DNA from: Closterium sp. NIES-65
Lineage: Eukaryota; Streptophyta; Zygnematophyceae; Desmidiales; Closteriaceae
DNA length: 64,000 nt
Assembly (NCBI GenBank): GCA_948144175.1
Contig: CANXME010002672.1
Coordinates: 62,001 to 126,000, forward strand
Reading direction: 5' to 3'
Shown: one piece after another, positions 44,365 to 55,031 of the stretch
Numbering within the stretch: position 1 is the stretch's first letter
Layout of the letters: each line of letters begins with the position of its first letter
Program-made: the position numbers and the translations under genes
Notes under the pieces: model-generated
Database searches by the model: none
Told to the model about the DNA's origin: nothing
Seen by the model: only the letters and a program-made list of their open reading frames with translations

Positions 44365-47300
44365 ATGCTGTCGCGAAGGCAAGCCTCGGGATTCGCGCGG
44401 TTACTGGCGTCGTCAGCGCTGCGTGTGTTCCCGCTCGTGGATGGTCATGGTGAGACGATCCGGAACCAGCTCGATAGTCCATTCGATATCTGTCACTCGA
44501 CTTTACAAAGCCGCGAGATTTCTCACTCGTGTGTGTGCATGGGAAACAATGCCAAGACTTAGTTCTTGTATTGTTAACTCGGCCTTCAAGTCGTGGGGAG
44601 GCACTGAGTGGTTCTCCCGTTAGTGGCCGTTCATGTTAAGCCCGGATAGACTTTGATTGGACGATCTCATGGGACGAACGGATGAGACGATTTGATGTCG
44701 CGATCTCATAGACGCGCGTCTTTGATGGCGATCCGGGTTTCGAGGCGCCTCTAGAGTCATCTGATAAACGGGTGAATTGTAGCTTATTCTGAAGATGACG
44801 CTCGGTTTTGTTGACGATCCGGAATAGATCCGGAATAGACAGGTTCGGGTGAATTGTAGCTTATTCTGAAGATGGCGTTTCCTTGTTGATTGTCCCGTGA
44901 GATACAGCTCAGTACTTTCGCAATGGAACGCCCTCCGCCGTCCGCAGTACAAGGGAAGGGTGAAAGGCAGCAAAGCACTGCGAAAGCACTGCGAAGGGTT
45001 TCGCACTGTCACGTCCTCCGCCGTCCTCCATTCCTCAGCCCTATCTCTCTCCCCGCATTCTCGACTCGCAGGGACCTCCGCTGTCAGCAGCAGCGCTGGC
45101 GATCTGTCTCCATCCATCGCCAGCCGCACTGCGACGTCACTCGCGGTTCGCAGCAGCGTCGCCGCGCGCGGCCCTGGCGGTCGCTCGTCCGTCAGGTGAG
45201 CGGCGAGTCTCAAGCTACAGCCAAGACTGCCTCTTTTCCCGTTGTTTGCGCGGCCCTGGCGGTCGCTCGTCCGTCAGGTGAGCTCGCCGCGTCTGCAGCG
45301 ACTTTCGAGTCGACTCAAAGTTGATTCCTGACTGTCTGTATGAGTATCAAGATATTCTACATTCTCGTTTTTCTTTAAGGACCTGCTTGCTGCTAGCTCT
45401 CCCCCAGCACGTGTTTAAAGATTGGTTTTGAGGCGTCTCAAAATCAATCTTCTATCACGTGATGCCTGCCTGTCTGATATTTTACCCCCGCCTCACCCTT
45501 CCTAGGTGACTTTTGAGTCGACTCAAAAGTCAAATCAATCTTCTATCACGTGATGCCTGCCTGTCTGATATTTTACCCCCGCCTCACCCTTCCTCCCCCT
45601 TGCCCCCACCCCCCCTGCATGCGTAATTTGAAATTCCCTCCCTGCAGTGGCATGGTTGCGACTGTGTTTGGCGCCACGGGCTTTCTGGGGAGATACGTGG
45701 TGCAGCAGTTAGGTAAGAGAAACCCTTACTATAAAACTTCTGGTAGCTGGTTTGGTACTCCCTGCAGTGGCATGGTTGCGACTGTGTTTGGCGCCACGGG
45801 CTCTCTTGGGAGATACGTGGTGCAGCAGTTAGGTGAGTGAAGCACTTACAAGGTGGAGAGATCATGCAACAGTCTTTGTCCCATCGACTTTTGAGTCGAC
45901 TCATAAGTCCACTTACAAGTGGAGAGATCTTACAAGGTGAAGCAACAATCTTTGTCCTTCGATTGTGCAATCTTCAGATTCGAATCTGAAGTCGCAATGG
46001 ATGGTGCCCTGTCATCTGCCATCGCCTTTGTTTCCCTTTTCCGCTCGTTCCCTTCAGTCCTGTCATCAACCCACCCGCCGCCGTCTCCCCGCCTCCACTA
46101 TCTTTCCTTCTCCCCCCACAGCCCGCTCGGGTTCCCAGGTGATGGTACCCTACCGCTGCCTGGGGGATGGTCACAGGCACCTCTTTCGAATCCTTGTATA
46201 TCCCCTCCGTATAATTCCCCTCCCTCCCCTTCCTCTCCTGCCCTCTCATTCTTTCTCCCTCGCAGCCCGCTCGGGTTCCCAGGTGATGGTGCCCTATCGC
46301 TGCCTGGAGGACGACCACAGGCACCTCAAGCTGTGCGGGGACCTGGGGCAGGTGAGGCATGGGGAAGGTGACACGTGAGGCAGGTTGAACTGGGGCCGGG
46401 TGGGGTATGGGACAGGGGTATGGTGCCCTATCGCTGCCTGGAGGACGACCACAGGCACCTCAAGCTGTGCGGGGACCTCGGGCAGGTGGGATATGGGGCA
46501 GGTGGGATGAGGGGGAAGGTAATATATGGGCTAGGTGGGCTGTGAGTCAGGAGCCTGGAGGACGACCACAGGCACCTCAAGCTGTGTGGCGACCTCGGGC
46601 AGGTGGGATATGGGGCAGGCAAGATCTGGTGAGGTATGGGGCAGGTGAGCCGAGGTCTGGGGCAGGTTGATTTGAAGCATTGCTGCTGGGATCGCTTGTT
46701 CGGCTGTCATTCACGCGTTCCTTATATATACCTATGTTCCGTCTCTCCTTCCTCCTGAGCCTCTCTTCTTGATCAGGTGGTCCCCATTGTACCGATCTTC
46801 CATTGCCCGCGTCCCTTACCCTTTCCTTCTCCCGCCCTTTCCCGCGTCCCTTACCCTTTCCTTCTCCCGCCCTTTCCCGCGTACCTTACCCTTTTCTTCT
46901 CCCGCCCTTTCTCACCAGGTGGTGCCCATGCCGTTTGACGTTAGGAGCGATGAGAGCATTGCTGCGGCTATTGCCAAGTCGAATGTTGTCATCAACCTCA
47001 TTGGTCAGTGGTGGATGTGTTCTCAACATGTCTTCGAATTCGAGTTCTTGTATGCATCTTAATATAAATATATGGAACATAAATAACCATATACGTTGAA
47101 GCAAACATTTGCTCATGCCTCTCCTGCCCTCTCTTCTGGCCCCTCTCCTCTCTCCTCGTCTCCCCTCTTTGTCTCATCTGCACTCCCTCGTTTCCTCCCT
47201 ACCCCACCCACCCAGGTCGTGACTTTGAGAAGCGCAATTTCAGCTGTGAGGACATCAACATCTCAGCGCCTATCTCCTCCCCTCCTCCCTCCCCCTCTCT

Positions 47301-50300
47301 GCTCCCATTTCCTTTCCTCCTCTGCTCCCCACCCCACCCAGGCCGTGACTTTGAGACGCGCAACTTCAGCTTCGAGGACATCAACATCTCTGCACCGCAG
47401 CGCATTGCCAGGGTGAGCTGACTTGGAGATTGGAGCTGGCCTGAGTTGGCCTGAGTTGACCTGAGTGACCTGCGTTGACTTGTGTTGACCTTCATTGACC
47501 TGGGCTGTATGAGTCAACTTCAGCTTCGAGGACATCAACACCTCAGTGCCTCAGCGCGAGGACATCAGCACCTCATTGCCTCAGCGCGAGGACATCAACA
47601 CCTCAGTGCCTCAGCGCGAGGACATCAACACCTCAGTGCCTCAGCGCGAGGACATCAACACCTCAGTGCCTCAGCGCGAGGACATCAACACCTCAGTGCC
47701 TCAGCGCGAGGACATCAACACCTCAGTGCCTCAGCGCGAGGACATCAACACCTCAGTGCCTCAGCGCATTGCCAGGGTGAGACAAGATGACGCTCCTTCC
47801 CCTTCTTTCAAACCAACCCCCATTCCTCTGCCAGATCGCCAGGGAGCATGGGGGCATCGCACGCCTGCTCTGCTGCACCTTCCCTGCCTGGGCACTGCCC
47901 CCCGCACTCTCATACCTCCACTCAACTTACCACCCTTTCCCGCTTTCCATGTGCACTTTTTTTCCTCTTTCCCCCTACACCTTCATCAGATCGCCAGGGA
48001 GCATGGGGGAATCACACGCCTGGTGCACCTCTCCTGCCTGGGCTCCGCCCCCCGCACTCCAATTCTTCCACTCTTCTCGCTCTTTCCCTCTTTCCCTCTT
48101 TCCCCTCTACTCCTTTCACAGATCGCCAGGGAGCATGGCGGCATTGCAAGGATGGTCCACCTCTCCTGCCCGGGCGCTGCTCCCCTCACTCTTATTCCTC
48201 CACTTATTTCCCCCTTTCCGCATTCTCTTTTTGTCAGATCGCCAGGGAGCATGGCGGCATTGCAAGGATGGTCCACCTCTCCTGCCCGGGCGCTGCTCCC
48301 CTCACTCTTATTCCTCCACTCAATTCCCCCTTCCCGCATTCTCTTTTTGTCAGATCGCCAGGGAGCATGGCGGCATTGCAAGGATGGTCCACCTCTCCTG
48401 CCCGGGCGCTGCTCCCCTCACTCTTATTCCTCCACTCAATTCCCCCTTCCCGCATTCTCTTTTTGTCAGATCGCCAGGGAGCATGGCGGCATTGCAAGGA
48501 TGGTCCACCTCTCCTGCCCGGGCGCTGCTCCCCTCACTCTTATTCCTCCACTTATTTCCCCCTTTCCGCATTCTCTTTTTGTCAGATCGCCAGGGAGCAT
48601 GGCGGCATTGCAAGGATGGTCCACCTCTCCTGCCCAGGCGCTGCTCCCCTCACTCTTATTCCTCCACTCAATTCCCCCTTCCCACATTCTCTTTTTGTCA
48701 GATCGCCAGGGAGCATGGCGGCATTGCAAGGATGGTCCACCTCTCCTGCCCGGGCGCTGCTCCCCTCACTCTTATTCCTCCACTCAATTCCCCCTTCCCG
48801 CATTCTCTTTTTGTCAGATCGCCAGGGAGCATGGCGGCATTGCAAGGATGGTCCACCTCTCCTGCCCGGGCGCTGCTCCCCTCACTCTTATTCCTCCACT
48901 TATTTCCCCCTTTCCGCATTCTCTTTTTGTCAGATCGCCAGGGAGCATGGCGGCATTGCAAGGATGGTCCACCTCTCCTGCCCAGGCGCTGCTCCCCTCA
49001 CTCTTATTCCTCCACTTATTTCCCCCTTCCCACATTCTCTTTTTGTCAGATCGCCAGGGAGCATGGCGGCATTGCAAGGATGGTCCACCTCTCCTGCCCG
49101 GGCGCTGCTCCCCTCACTCTTATTCCTCCACTCATTTCCCCCTTCCCGCATTCTCTTTTTGTCAGATCGCCAGGGAGCATGGCGGCATTGCAAGGATGGT
49201 CCACCTCTCCTGCCCGGGCGCTGCTCCCCTCACTCTTATTCCTCCACTCATTTCCCCCTTCCCGCATTCTCTTTTTGTCAGATCGCCAGGGAGCATGGCG
49301 GCATTGCAAGGATGGTCCACCTCTCCTGCCCGGGCGCTGCTCCCCTCACTCCTATTCCTCCACTTATTTCCCCCTTTCCGCATTCTCTTTTTGTCAGATC
49401 GCCAGGGAGCATGGCGGCATTGCAAGGATGGTCCACCTCTCCTGCCCGGGCGCTGCTCCCCTCACTCTTATTCCTCCACTTATTTCCCCCTTTCCGCATT
49501 CTCTTTTTGTCAGATCGCCAGGGAGCATGGCGGCATTGCAAGGATGGTCCACCTCTCCTGCCCAGGCGCTGCTCCCCTCACTCTTATTCCTCCACTCAAT
49601 TCCCCCTTCCCACATTCTCTTTTTGTCAGATCGCCAGGGAGCATGGCGGCATTGCAAGGATGGTCCACCTCTCCTGCCCGGGCGCTGCTCCCCTCACTCT
49701 TATTCCTCCACTCAATTCCCCCTTCCCGCATTCTCTTTTTGTCAGATCGCCAGGGAGCATGGCGGCATTGCAAGGATGGTCCACCTCTCCTGCCCGGGCG
49801 CTGCTCCCCTCACTCTTATTCCTCCACTTATTTCCCCCTTTCCGCATTCTCTTTTTGTCAGATCGCCAGGGAGCATGGCGGCATTGCAAGGATGGTCCAC
49901 CTCTCCTGCCCAGGCGCTGCTCCCCTCACTCTTATTCCTCCACTTATTTCCCCCTTTCCGCATTCTCTTTTTGTCAGATCGCCAGGGAGCATGGCGGCAT
50001 TGCAAGGATGGTCCACCTCTCCTGCCCAGGCGCTGCTCCCCTCACTCTTATTCCTCCACTCATTTCCCCCTTCCCACATTCTCTTTTTGTCAGATCGCCA
50101 GGGAGCATGGCGGCATTGCAAGGATGGTCCACCTCTCCTGCCCGGGCGCTGCTCCCCTCACTCTTATTCCTCCACTCATTTCCCCCTTCCCACATTCTCT
50201 TTTTGTCAGATCGCCAGGGAGCATGGCGGCATTGCAAGGATGGTCCACCTCTCCTGCCCGGGCGCTGCTCCCCTCACTCTTATTCCTCCACTTATTTCCC

Positions 50301-52351
50301 CCTTTCCGCATTCTCTTTTTGTCAGATCGCCAGGGAGCATGGCGGCATTGCAAGGATGGTCCACCTCTCCTGCCCGGGCGCTGCTCCCCTCACTCTTATT
50401 CCTCCACTCATTTCCCCCTTCCCACATTCTCTTTTTGTCAGATCGCCAGGGAGCATGGTGGCATTGCAAGGATGGTCCACCTCTCCTGCCCGGGCGCTGC
50501 TCCCCTCACTCCTATTCCTCCACTTATTTCCCCCTTTCCGCATTCTCTTTTTGTCAGATCGCCAGGGAGCATGGCGGCATTGCAAGGATGGTCCACCTCT
50601 CCTGCCCGGGCGCTGCTCCCCTCACTCTTATTCCTCCACTCATTTCCCCCTTCCCGCATTCTCTTTTTGTCAGATCGCCAGGGAGCATGGCGGCATTGCA
50701 AGGATGGTCCACCTCTCCTGCCCGGGCGCTGCTCCCCTCACTCTTATTCCTCCACTCATTTCCCCCTTCCCGCATTCTCTTTTTGTCAGATCGCCAGGGA
50801 GCATGGCGGCATTGCAAGGATGGTCCACCTCTCCTGCCCGGGCGCTGCTCCCCTCACTCCTATTCCTCCACTTATTTCCCCCTTTCCGCATTCTCTTTTT
50901 GTCAGATCGCCAGGGAGCATGGCGGCATTGCAAGGATGGTCCACCTCTCCTGCCCGGGCGCTGCTCCCCTCACTCTTATTCCTCCACTCATTTCCCCCTT
51001 CCCGCATTCTCTTTTTGTCAGATCGCCAGGGAGCATGGCGGCATTGCAAGGATGGTCCACCTCTCCTGCCCGGGCGCTGCTCCCCTCACTCTTATTCCTC
51101 CACTCATTTCCCCCTTCCCGCATTCTCTTTTTGTCAGATCGCCAGGGAGCATGGCGGCATTGCAAGGATGGTCCACCTCTCCTGCCTGGGCGCTGCCCCC
51201 CACGCGCCCTCCAAGCAGCACCAGACCAAGGCGCTGGGGGAGGCAGCAGTATTGTCGGAATTCCCACAGGTGAGTGGTGTGAGGGCTTTTCACGCTCGTT
51301 TCTATCTAGGGGGGTTCGCTGTTCAGGTTCAGGGTCTAGGGTTTAGGGAGTAATGCCCCCGTCCTGCATGGGCGCTGCTCCCCACGCGCCCTCCAAGCAG
51401 CACCAGACCAAGGCACTGGGGGAGGCAGCTGTGGAGTTCCCACAGGTGAGTGGTTTGAGGGCTTAATACTGTCAGTCAGTTCAAGGGGGGTTCTTGGGTC
51501 AGGTTCATGGTCTTGGGTTTAGGGAGTCATATCCTTGTCTGCTCCCCACGCGCCCTCCAAGCAGCACCAAGGCGCTGGGAGAGGTGGCTGTACTGGCTGA
51601 ATCTCCACAACCACAGGCGAGTAGGGTGGGGCCCAAGGGGTGAAGTTGGGGTTTGTGACTCTCTGGGAGTAGGACTCTCACAAAGTAAGGCGATAGTTCA
51701 GAAGCACCATGAGCCATGGTCAATTTCGGTGCTCATGGCGAAGAAGCTTTGTCCTCTGCCTGCCCTGTGTCTCCACACCGCCACGTCTCCATCCCCTTTC
51801 CCTCCCCTGTCCTTGCCCCTGTCACCAGGCCACATTCTGAGGACTGGTCCGCTGGCAGGCACGGAGGACCGCCTGCTCAACAGCTGGGCTGGGCGCTCAA
51901 GGGGAAAAAGCTCGTACCCTCTTCTGCTCCTCCCTTCACTCAACTCGTGTTTCCTCTGTGCACCCTTACCACCAGGCCACCATCCTGCGGACTGGTCCCT
52001 TGGCAGGCACGGAGGACCGCCTGCTCAACAGCTGGGCGCTCATGGCCAAGAAGTTCCCGTTTGTCCCCGTTATAGCAGGCGGCAAGACTCTGTAAGTGGC
52101 GTTATAGTGTAGATTCATAGTTTGTCCCCGTTATAACAGGGGAAATACACTGTTGATGGCGTTACGATGTAGATTGATTCCCAGTTTGTCCCGTTATAGC
52201 AGGCGACAAGAGACTTCAATTCCAGAAACCACACATTAACTTATTCTGTACATAAATTCCCCTTGTACTCCCTCTCTCCCCACCACCAGCATTCAACCCG
52301 TGCACGTGTTGGCAACAGCAGTCAACACCACATTAGTCTTGGCCTCCTTCC

Positions 52352-52446
<95 letters not shown>

Positions 52447-55031
52447 GATATCCTCCCCTCCCTTTTCCCCCACCAGTATCCAGCCAGTGTAAGTGCTGCA
52501 GGTGGCAACAGCAGTCAACGCCACCGTCACTGACCATGGCAGCGCCTGTTACCCTTGGTGTTTGCAAGCCCTCTCTTATCCTTGCCCTCGCCTCCCCCTC
52601 TTTCCTTGCCCCCCACCCCCAACCGGGATCCAACCGGTATATGTGCTGGACGTGGCAACAGCAGTCAACGCCACCGTCACTGATTATGGCAGCAGCTGAT
52701 GTCAATGTTTCAACTCATCCCTTCTATTTCTCACCTTTCCCCCTTTTTTCCCCACCAGCATTCAGCCGGTATACGTGTTGGACGTGGCAACAGCAGTCAA
52801 TGCCACTGTGACTGACGACGGCAGCAGCTGCGGGCAAACGTACGAGCTGGGTGGGCCAGAAGTGCTGCAAATCAGGGACCTGGTGAGTTGAGTTGCAACA
52901 GCCGGGCTGTAAGGCGTTTAGGATTGGATTGTACGAACTGGTAGAGCCTCAGTCATAACAGGGTACTGATGACCGCAGTAGCTGTGTGGGTAAACGTACG
53001 AGCTGGGGGGACCAGAGGTGCTGCAAATCAGGGACCTGGTGAGTCTGGATTCAACACCTGTACTTGATGGTGGTAGCAGCAGGCAGCACCTGCGCACAGC
53101 TGCACTGTGAATTGGAAACCATTCGCCAGCACTCCTCCATTCTCAGCGTCCCTCCTCCTTCTCCTCCCCTGCCCCCTCCCTCCTCCTCCCACCTTCCCCT
53201 CTCCTTCCTCCCTCCCTCCCTTCTCCCTTCTCCCTTCTCCCTTCTCCCCTTCACAGGTGAACCGTGTCTTGGAAACCATTCGCCAGCACTCCTCCATTCT
53301 CAGCGTCCCTCTTCCTGTCGCCCGGGTGAGTGCGCGGTGCAAATAGGTTGAGGAGTGGTGTGTGAAAGTTAGAAGAAAGAAGAAGGATTGCACTAGCAAG
53401 AATGGGGATACAAATAGGAAACCCTAGAAGGGTTGTACTCGCTATAGAGCACCCCACTACAGGCTAGAGCATAAGATAACATTCTGACATGGTGTACATA
53501 AGATGGCGAGTGGTGCAGGTGGTGGGTGGGGCAATGAGTAGCTGAGCACTCTCCTCAGCACTCTTCATTTCGCAGCATCCCACTTCTTTTCACTTGGGTG
53601 GGTGCATGGATGCTTTGTGCATGGAGTGGGATTTCCCACGGACGCCATCCCACTGGATTTCCCACTCCACCGCCCATGGATGCTCAGGACGCCCATGATT
53701 CCCATGGCTCCTGCCTATTCCCCTCCCCATTCCCTCCTCCCCCCCCCATACCTCCCCTTCTGCACCCTCTATTCCCCCCCCCCCTTAGGCCCTCGCCACC
53801 CCACGGGAGTTTCTCCTCCACCGCGTGCCAACGCCCATCCCCAGCCCCACCATGTTCACGCTCGACTACATCAACTCCCTCTCCTTCCCCCACATTGTCT
53901 CGCCCAACGGTACGCCCACACTCTCTTGGTATCTTGTTCTGGGCTTCCAAAGCCCGACAGTAAGCCTCGTATCATCTGCGGGAGGAGGCATTTCACAACA
54001 CCTTGCAACGTTTATCCCCAGCCCAACCATCTTCATGGTCGATTACATCAACTCCCTCTCCTTCCCCCACATCGTCTCGTCCTCCTCCCGTCCTCAGTAA
54101 CTGTGTCTTTGCGTCCCAGGGGTCACCCTGACTCATGTTTCGAAGGGCTGCAGTAGCAGAGAGGACGCTTAAGCAAAGGAACAAACAGTGAAAACTGGTG
54201 AAAAAAAAACGCAGTCCTCCTCCCGTCCTCAGTAACTGTGTCTTTGCGTCCCTCTCTGGCCTTCTCCCCGTTCCCCCTCTTCACAGCGCTCACTTTCAAC
54301 AACGTTGCGATCATCCCGCACCCTCTCACGGACCTGGTTTTTTAGACTTCTCAAAAACAAGCTCTCACAGCCCTCACAATCAACTATCTCTTTGCTTACC
54401 TTGTCCGCCCTTCCTTGTCTTCACTACCTCATTTACAGTCTCTTTGCGTCCCACTCTTGTCTTTTCCCCCACCCTTCTCCCCCCAGCGCTCACGTTCAAG
54501 GACCTTGGGATCATCCCGCACCCGCTCACGGGCCTCACAATTGACTACCTCTTTGCTTATCGCAGCGGCGGGCCGCAGTACGGCCAGACTGTCGGCGAGA
54601 ATGTGTCTGGCGCTGGCGTCTGGTCACTGAACCCAAATACTTGTTCCCTTGGTCTTTCTCCCCCTCCCCCCCCCCCCCCCCCCCGCCCCCCAGCGCTCAC
54701 GTTCAAGGACCTTGGGATCATCCCGCACCCGCTCACGGGCCTCACAATTGACTACCTCTTTGCTTATCGCAGCGGCGGCCCGCAGTACGGCCAGACTGTC
54801 GGCGAGAAGGTGTCTGGCGCTGGCGTCTGGTCACTGAACCTAAATACTTGTTCCCTTGGTCTTTCTCCCCCTCCCCCCCCCCCCCGCCCCCCAGCGCTCA
54901 CGTTCAAGGACCTTGGGATCATCCCGCACCCGCTCACGGGCCTCACAATTGACTACCTCTTTGCTTATCGCAGCGGCGGGCCGCAGTACGGCCAGACTGT
55001 CGGCGAGAAGGTGTCTGGCGCAGGCTTCTAG
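44365..55031 (+). CDS. NDUFA9: NADH:ubiquinone oxidoreductase 39-kDa subunit (NDUFA9), mitochondrial complex I
   Basis: Proposed exons: 44365-44449, 45072-45195, 45648-45712, 46266-46351, 46919-47003, 47342-47412, 51138-51269, 51976-52091, 52759-52882, 53257-53325, 53789-53909, 54895-55031. All introns are GT-AG, every phase matches, and the total of 1215 nt gives 404 residues plus TAG, the usual plant length. Residues 1-28 (MLSRRQASGFARLLASSALR...) are Arg/Ser/Ala-rich without acids, as in a mitochondrial targeting peptide. The atypical short-chain dehydrogenase fold begins GGRSSVSGMVATVFGATGFLG; the dinucleotide loop GATGFLG is residues 78-84. VINLIG, RNFSFEDIN, EHGGI, SCLGA, GTEDRLLNSW, QPVYVLDVA and YELGGPEV follow, all typical of NDUFA9. 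The subunit binds NADPH and stabilises the arm-membrane junction of complex I. Exons 1-2 are inferred from splice phase and composition; exons 3-12 from clear family similarity. Nearly every exon has partial copies in adjacent introns. Confidence 0.93.
45166..45283 (+). repeat. Duplicate of NDUFA9 exon 2 end with its splice donor
   Basis: The 36-bp end of exon 2 plus GTGAGC (45166-45201) recurs at 45248-45283, 82 bp downstream, with an intact second donor at 45278. Use of the second donor would shift the frame because 82 is not a multiple of three. Confidence 0.85.
45417..45451. repeat. Imperfect palindrome around TTTTGAGGCGTCTCAAAA
   Basis: A 35-bp imperfect inverted repeat (AAGATTG ... CAATCTT arms) with a GGCGTC centre. 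It lies at the left edge of the 62-bp duplication 45442-45594 and is related to the palindrome family of this region. Confidence 0.7.
45442..45594. repeat. 62-bp direct repeats flanking a 24-bp perfect palindrome
   Basis: 45442-45503 and 45533-45594 appear identical. Between them lies a 29-bp filler containing TTTTGAGTCGACTCAAAA with GAC/GTC ends (palindrome 45508-45531). In intron 2 of NDUFA9. Confidence 0.92.
45768..45832 (+). repeat. Second copy of NDUFA9 exon 3
   Basis: A full 65-bp copy of exon 3, 120 bp downstream of the first, with its own CAG acceptor and GTGAGT donor. It codes GATGSLG instead of GATGFLG. Exon 3 enters in phase 2 and leaves in phase 1, so joining both copies would shift the frame; only one can be used. 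The upstream copy fits the family motif better. Confidence 0.88.
45844..45957. repeat. Direct repeats flanking a palindrome (one mismatch)
   Basis: An ACTTACAAGGTGGAGAGATC-type segment at 45844 recurs in altered form at 45911, with the palindrome TTTTGAGTCGACTCATAA (45886-45909, one mismatch) between them. The right copy has an internal extra segment. In intron 3 of NDUFA9. Confidence 0.8.
45972..45991. repeat. 20-bp perfect palindrome CTTCAGATTCGAATCTGAAG
   Basis: Same length class as the neighbouring palindromes but different sequence with a TTCGAA centre. No clear flanking direct repeat. Confidence 0.7.
46122..46192 (+). repeat. Decayed copy of NDUFA9 exon 4
   Basis: Begins after a CACAG acceptor with CCCGCTCGGGTTCCCAG, then diverges (GGGGGATGG in place of GGAGGACG) and loses similarity before a donor. 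The functional copy begins at 46266. Confidence 0.8.
46418..46607 (+). repeat. Two further 3' copies of NDUFA9 exon 4
   Basis: 46418-46487 and 46556-46607 repeat the GACGACCACAGGCACCTCAA part and the donor-side GGGCAGGTGGG, without an acceptor. They lie in intron 4. Confidence 0.8.
46807..46911 (+). repeat. 35-bp polypyrimidine repeat x3 before NDUFA9 exon 5
   Basis: Three units of a CCCGCGTCCCTTACCCTTTC-type motif multiply the pyrimidine tract ahead of the acceptor at 46916-46918. A short decayed copy of the exon 5 start (GGTGGTCCCCATTGTACCG) precedes it at about 46776. Confidence 0.8.
47220..47278 (+). repeat. Diverged first copy of NDUFA9 exon 6
   Basis: Has an acceptor (CCACCCAG) and codes GRDFEKRNFSCEDINIS, with no donor at the normal place. 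The copy at 47342-47412 matches the family motif RNFSFEDIN and has the donor GTGAGC. Confidence 0.8.
47516..47774 (+). repeat. 30-bp tandem array derived from NDUFA9 exon 6
   Basis: About eight 30-bp units coding EDINTSVPQR, starting from a third copy of exon 6 and ending with CGCATTGCCAGG and a GTGAGA donor, exactly as the real exon ends. The frame is open throughout. No good acceptor precedes it, so it is probably intronic. Confidence 0.88.
47835..48121 (+). repeat. Two diverged copies of NDUFA9 exon 7 start
   Basis: Copies of the acceptor plus IAREHGGI-coding start at 47835 and 47990, more diverged than the array that follows. Spacing is 155 and 132 bp. Confidence 0.85.
48122..51137 (+). 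repeat. 116-bp tandem array of NDUFA9 exon 7 acceptor plus exon start (26 units)
   Basis: 26 units of exactly 116 bp run from 48122 and end at the true exon 7 (51138). Each unit holds about 60 bp of exon 7 (IAREHGGIARMVHLSC coding), a pyrimidine-rich stretch and the acceptor TTTTTGTCAG, but no GT donor. Units differ at a few diagnostic positions (ACTTATTT/ACTCAATT/ACTCATTT, CCGGGC/CCAGGC). All three forward frames are open across the array (the long forward frames reach 1141-1266 codons). These are not separate genes. The array lies in intron 6, 3.7 kb long. Confidence 0.95.
51368..51617 (+). repeat. Two downstream copies of NDUFA9 exon 7 end
   Basis: 51368-51446 repeats the CACGCGCCCTCCAAGCAGCA part and the donor CACAGGTGAGT. 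51540-51617 repeats it with internal deletions and a weaker donor (CAGGCGAGT). Both lie in intron 7. Confidence 0.85.
51829..51899 (+). repeat. Partial upstream copy of NDUFA9 exon 8
   Basis: Starts after CACCAG and codes the GPLAGTEDRLLNSW block, then diverges. The true exon 8 begins at 51976. Confidence 0.85.
52290..52714 (+). repeat. Three partial upstream copies of NDUFA9 exon 9
   Basis: Copies start near 52290, 52477 and 52629. Each has the IQPV-coding start and the GCAACAGCAGTCAACGCCAC segment, and each is truncated or carries stops. A copy of the donor-side end is at about 52977-53045, within intron 9. Confidence 0.85.
52355..52446 (+). repeat. (AC)37(AT)9 microsatellite
   Basis: Dinucleotide run in intron 8 of NDUFA9, AC from 52355 to 52428, then AT to 52446. 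Confidence 0.95.
53117..53157 (+). repeat. Partial upstream copy of NDUFA9 exon 10
   Basis: Repeats GGAAACCATTCGCCAGCACT and the following bases of exon 10. A more decayed third copy is at about 53548-53605. Confidence 0.75.
53361..53489 (-). mobile_element. Solo LTR in NDUFA9 intron 10
   Basis: 129 bp related to the LTR of element E (minus-strand TGTCAGAATG start; shares the AAACCCTA and CACCCCACTACAG segments). It is flanked by a perfect 5-bp target duplication TGGTG (53356-53360 and 53490-53494). No internal element sequence remains, as expected after recombination between the two LTRs of an inserted element. Confidence 0.88.
53991..54100 (+). repeat. Downstream copy of NDUFA9 exon 11
   Basis: Repeats the CCCAGCCCAACCATCTTCAT to CACATCGTCTCG part of exon 11 with changes. 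In intron 11. Confidence 0.8.
54286..54894 (+). repeat. Extra copies of the NDUFA9 terminal exon
   Basis: A decayed copy starts near 54286. Two nearly complete copies start at 54487 and 54694, each behind a CCCCAG acceptor, 207 and 201 bp before the next. In both, the terminal codons read GCGTCTGG instead of the stop-bearing GCTTCTAG, and the frame stays open into the next copy. Splicing to either would give a longer protein with two or three copies of the C-terminal block (ALTFKDLGIIPHPLTG onward) separated by a Pro-rich link. Confidence 0.88.

Noticed and set aside
44620..45213. 197-codon minus-strand open frame opposite NDUFA9 exon 2
   Set aside because: It overlaps the exon whose splice phase fits NDUFA9 and has no recognisable domain; taken as a shadow.
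47546..51353. Three overlapping forward open frames of 1141-1266 codons
   Set aside because: They are the same 116-bp repeat read in three frames. The period is 2 mod 3 and the unit is stop-free. No protein is proposed beyond possible NDUFA9 splice variants.
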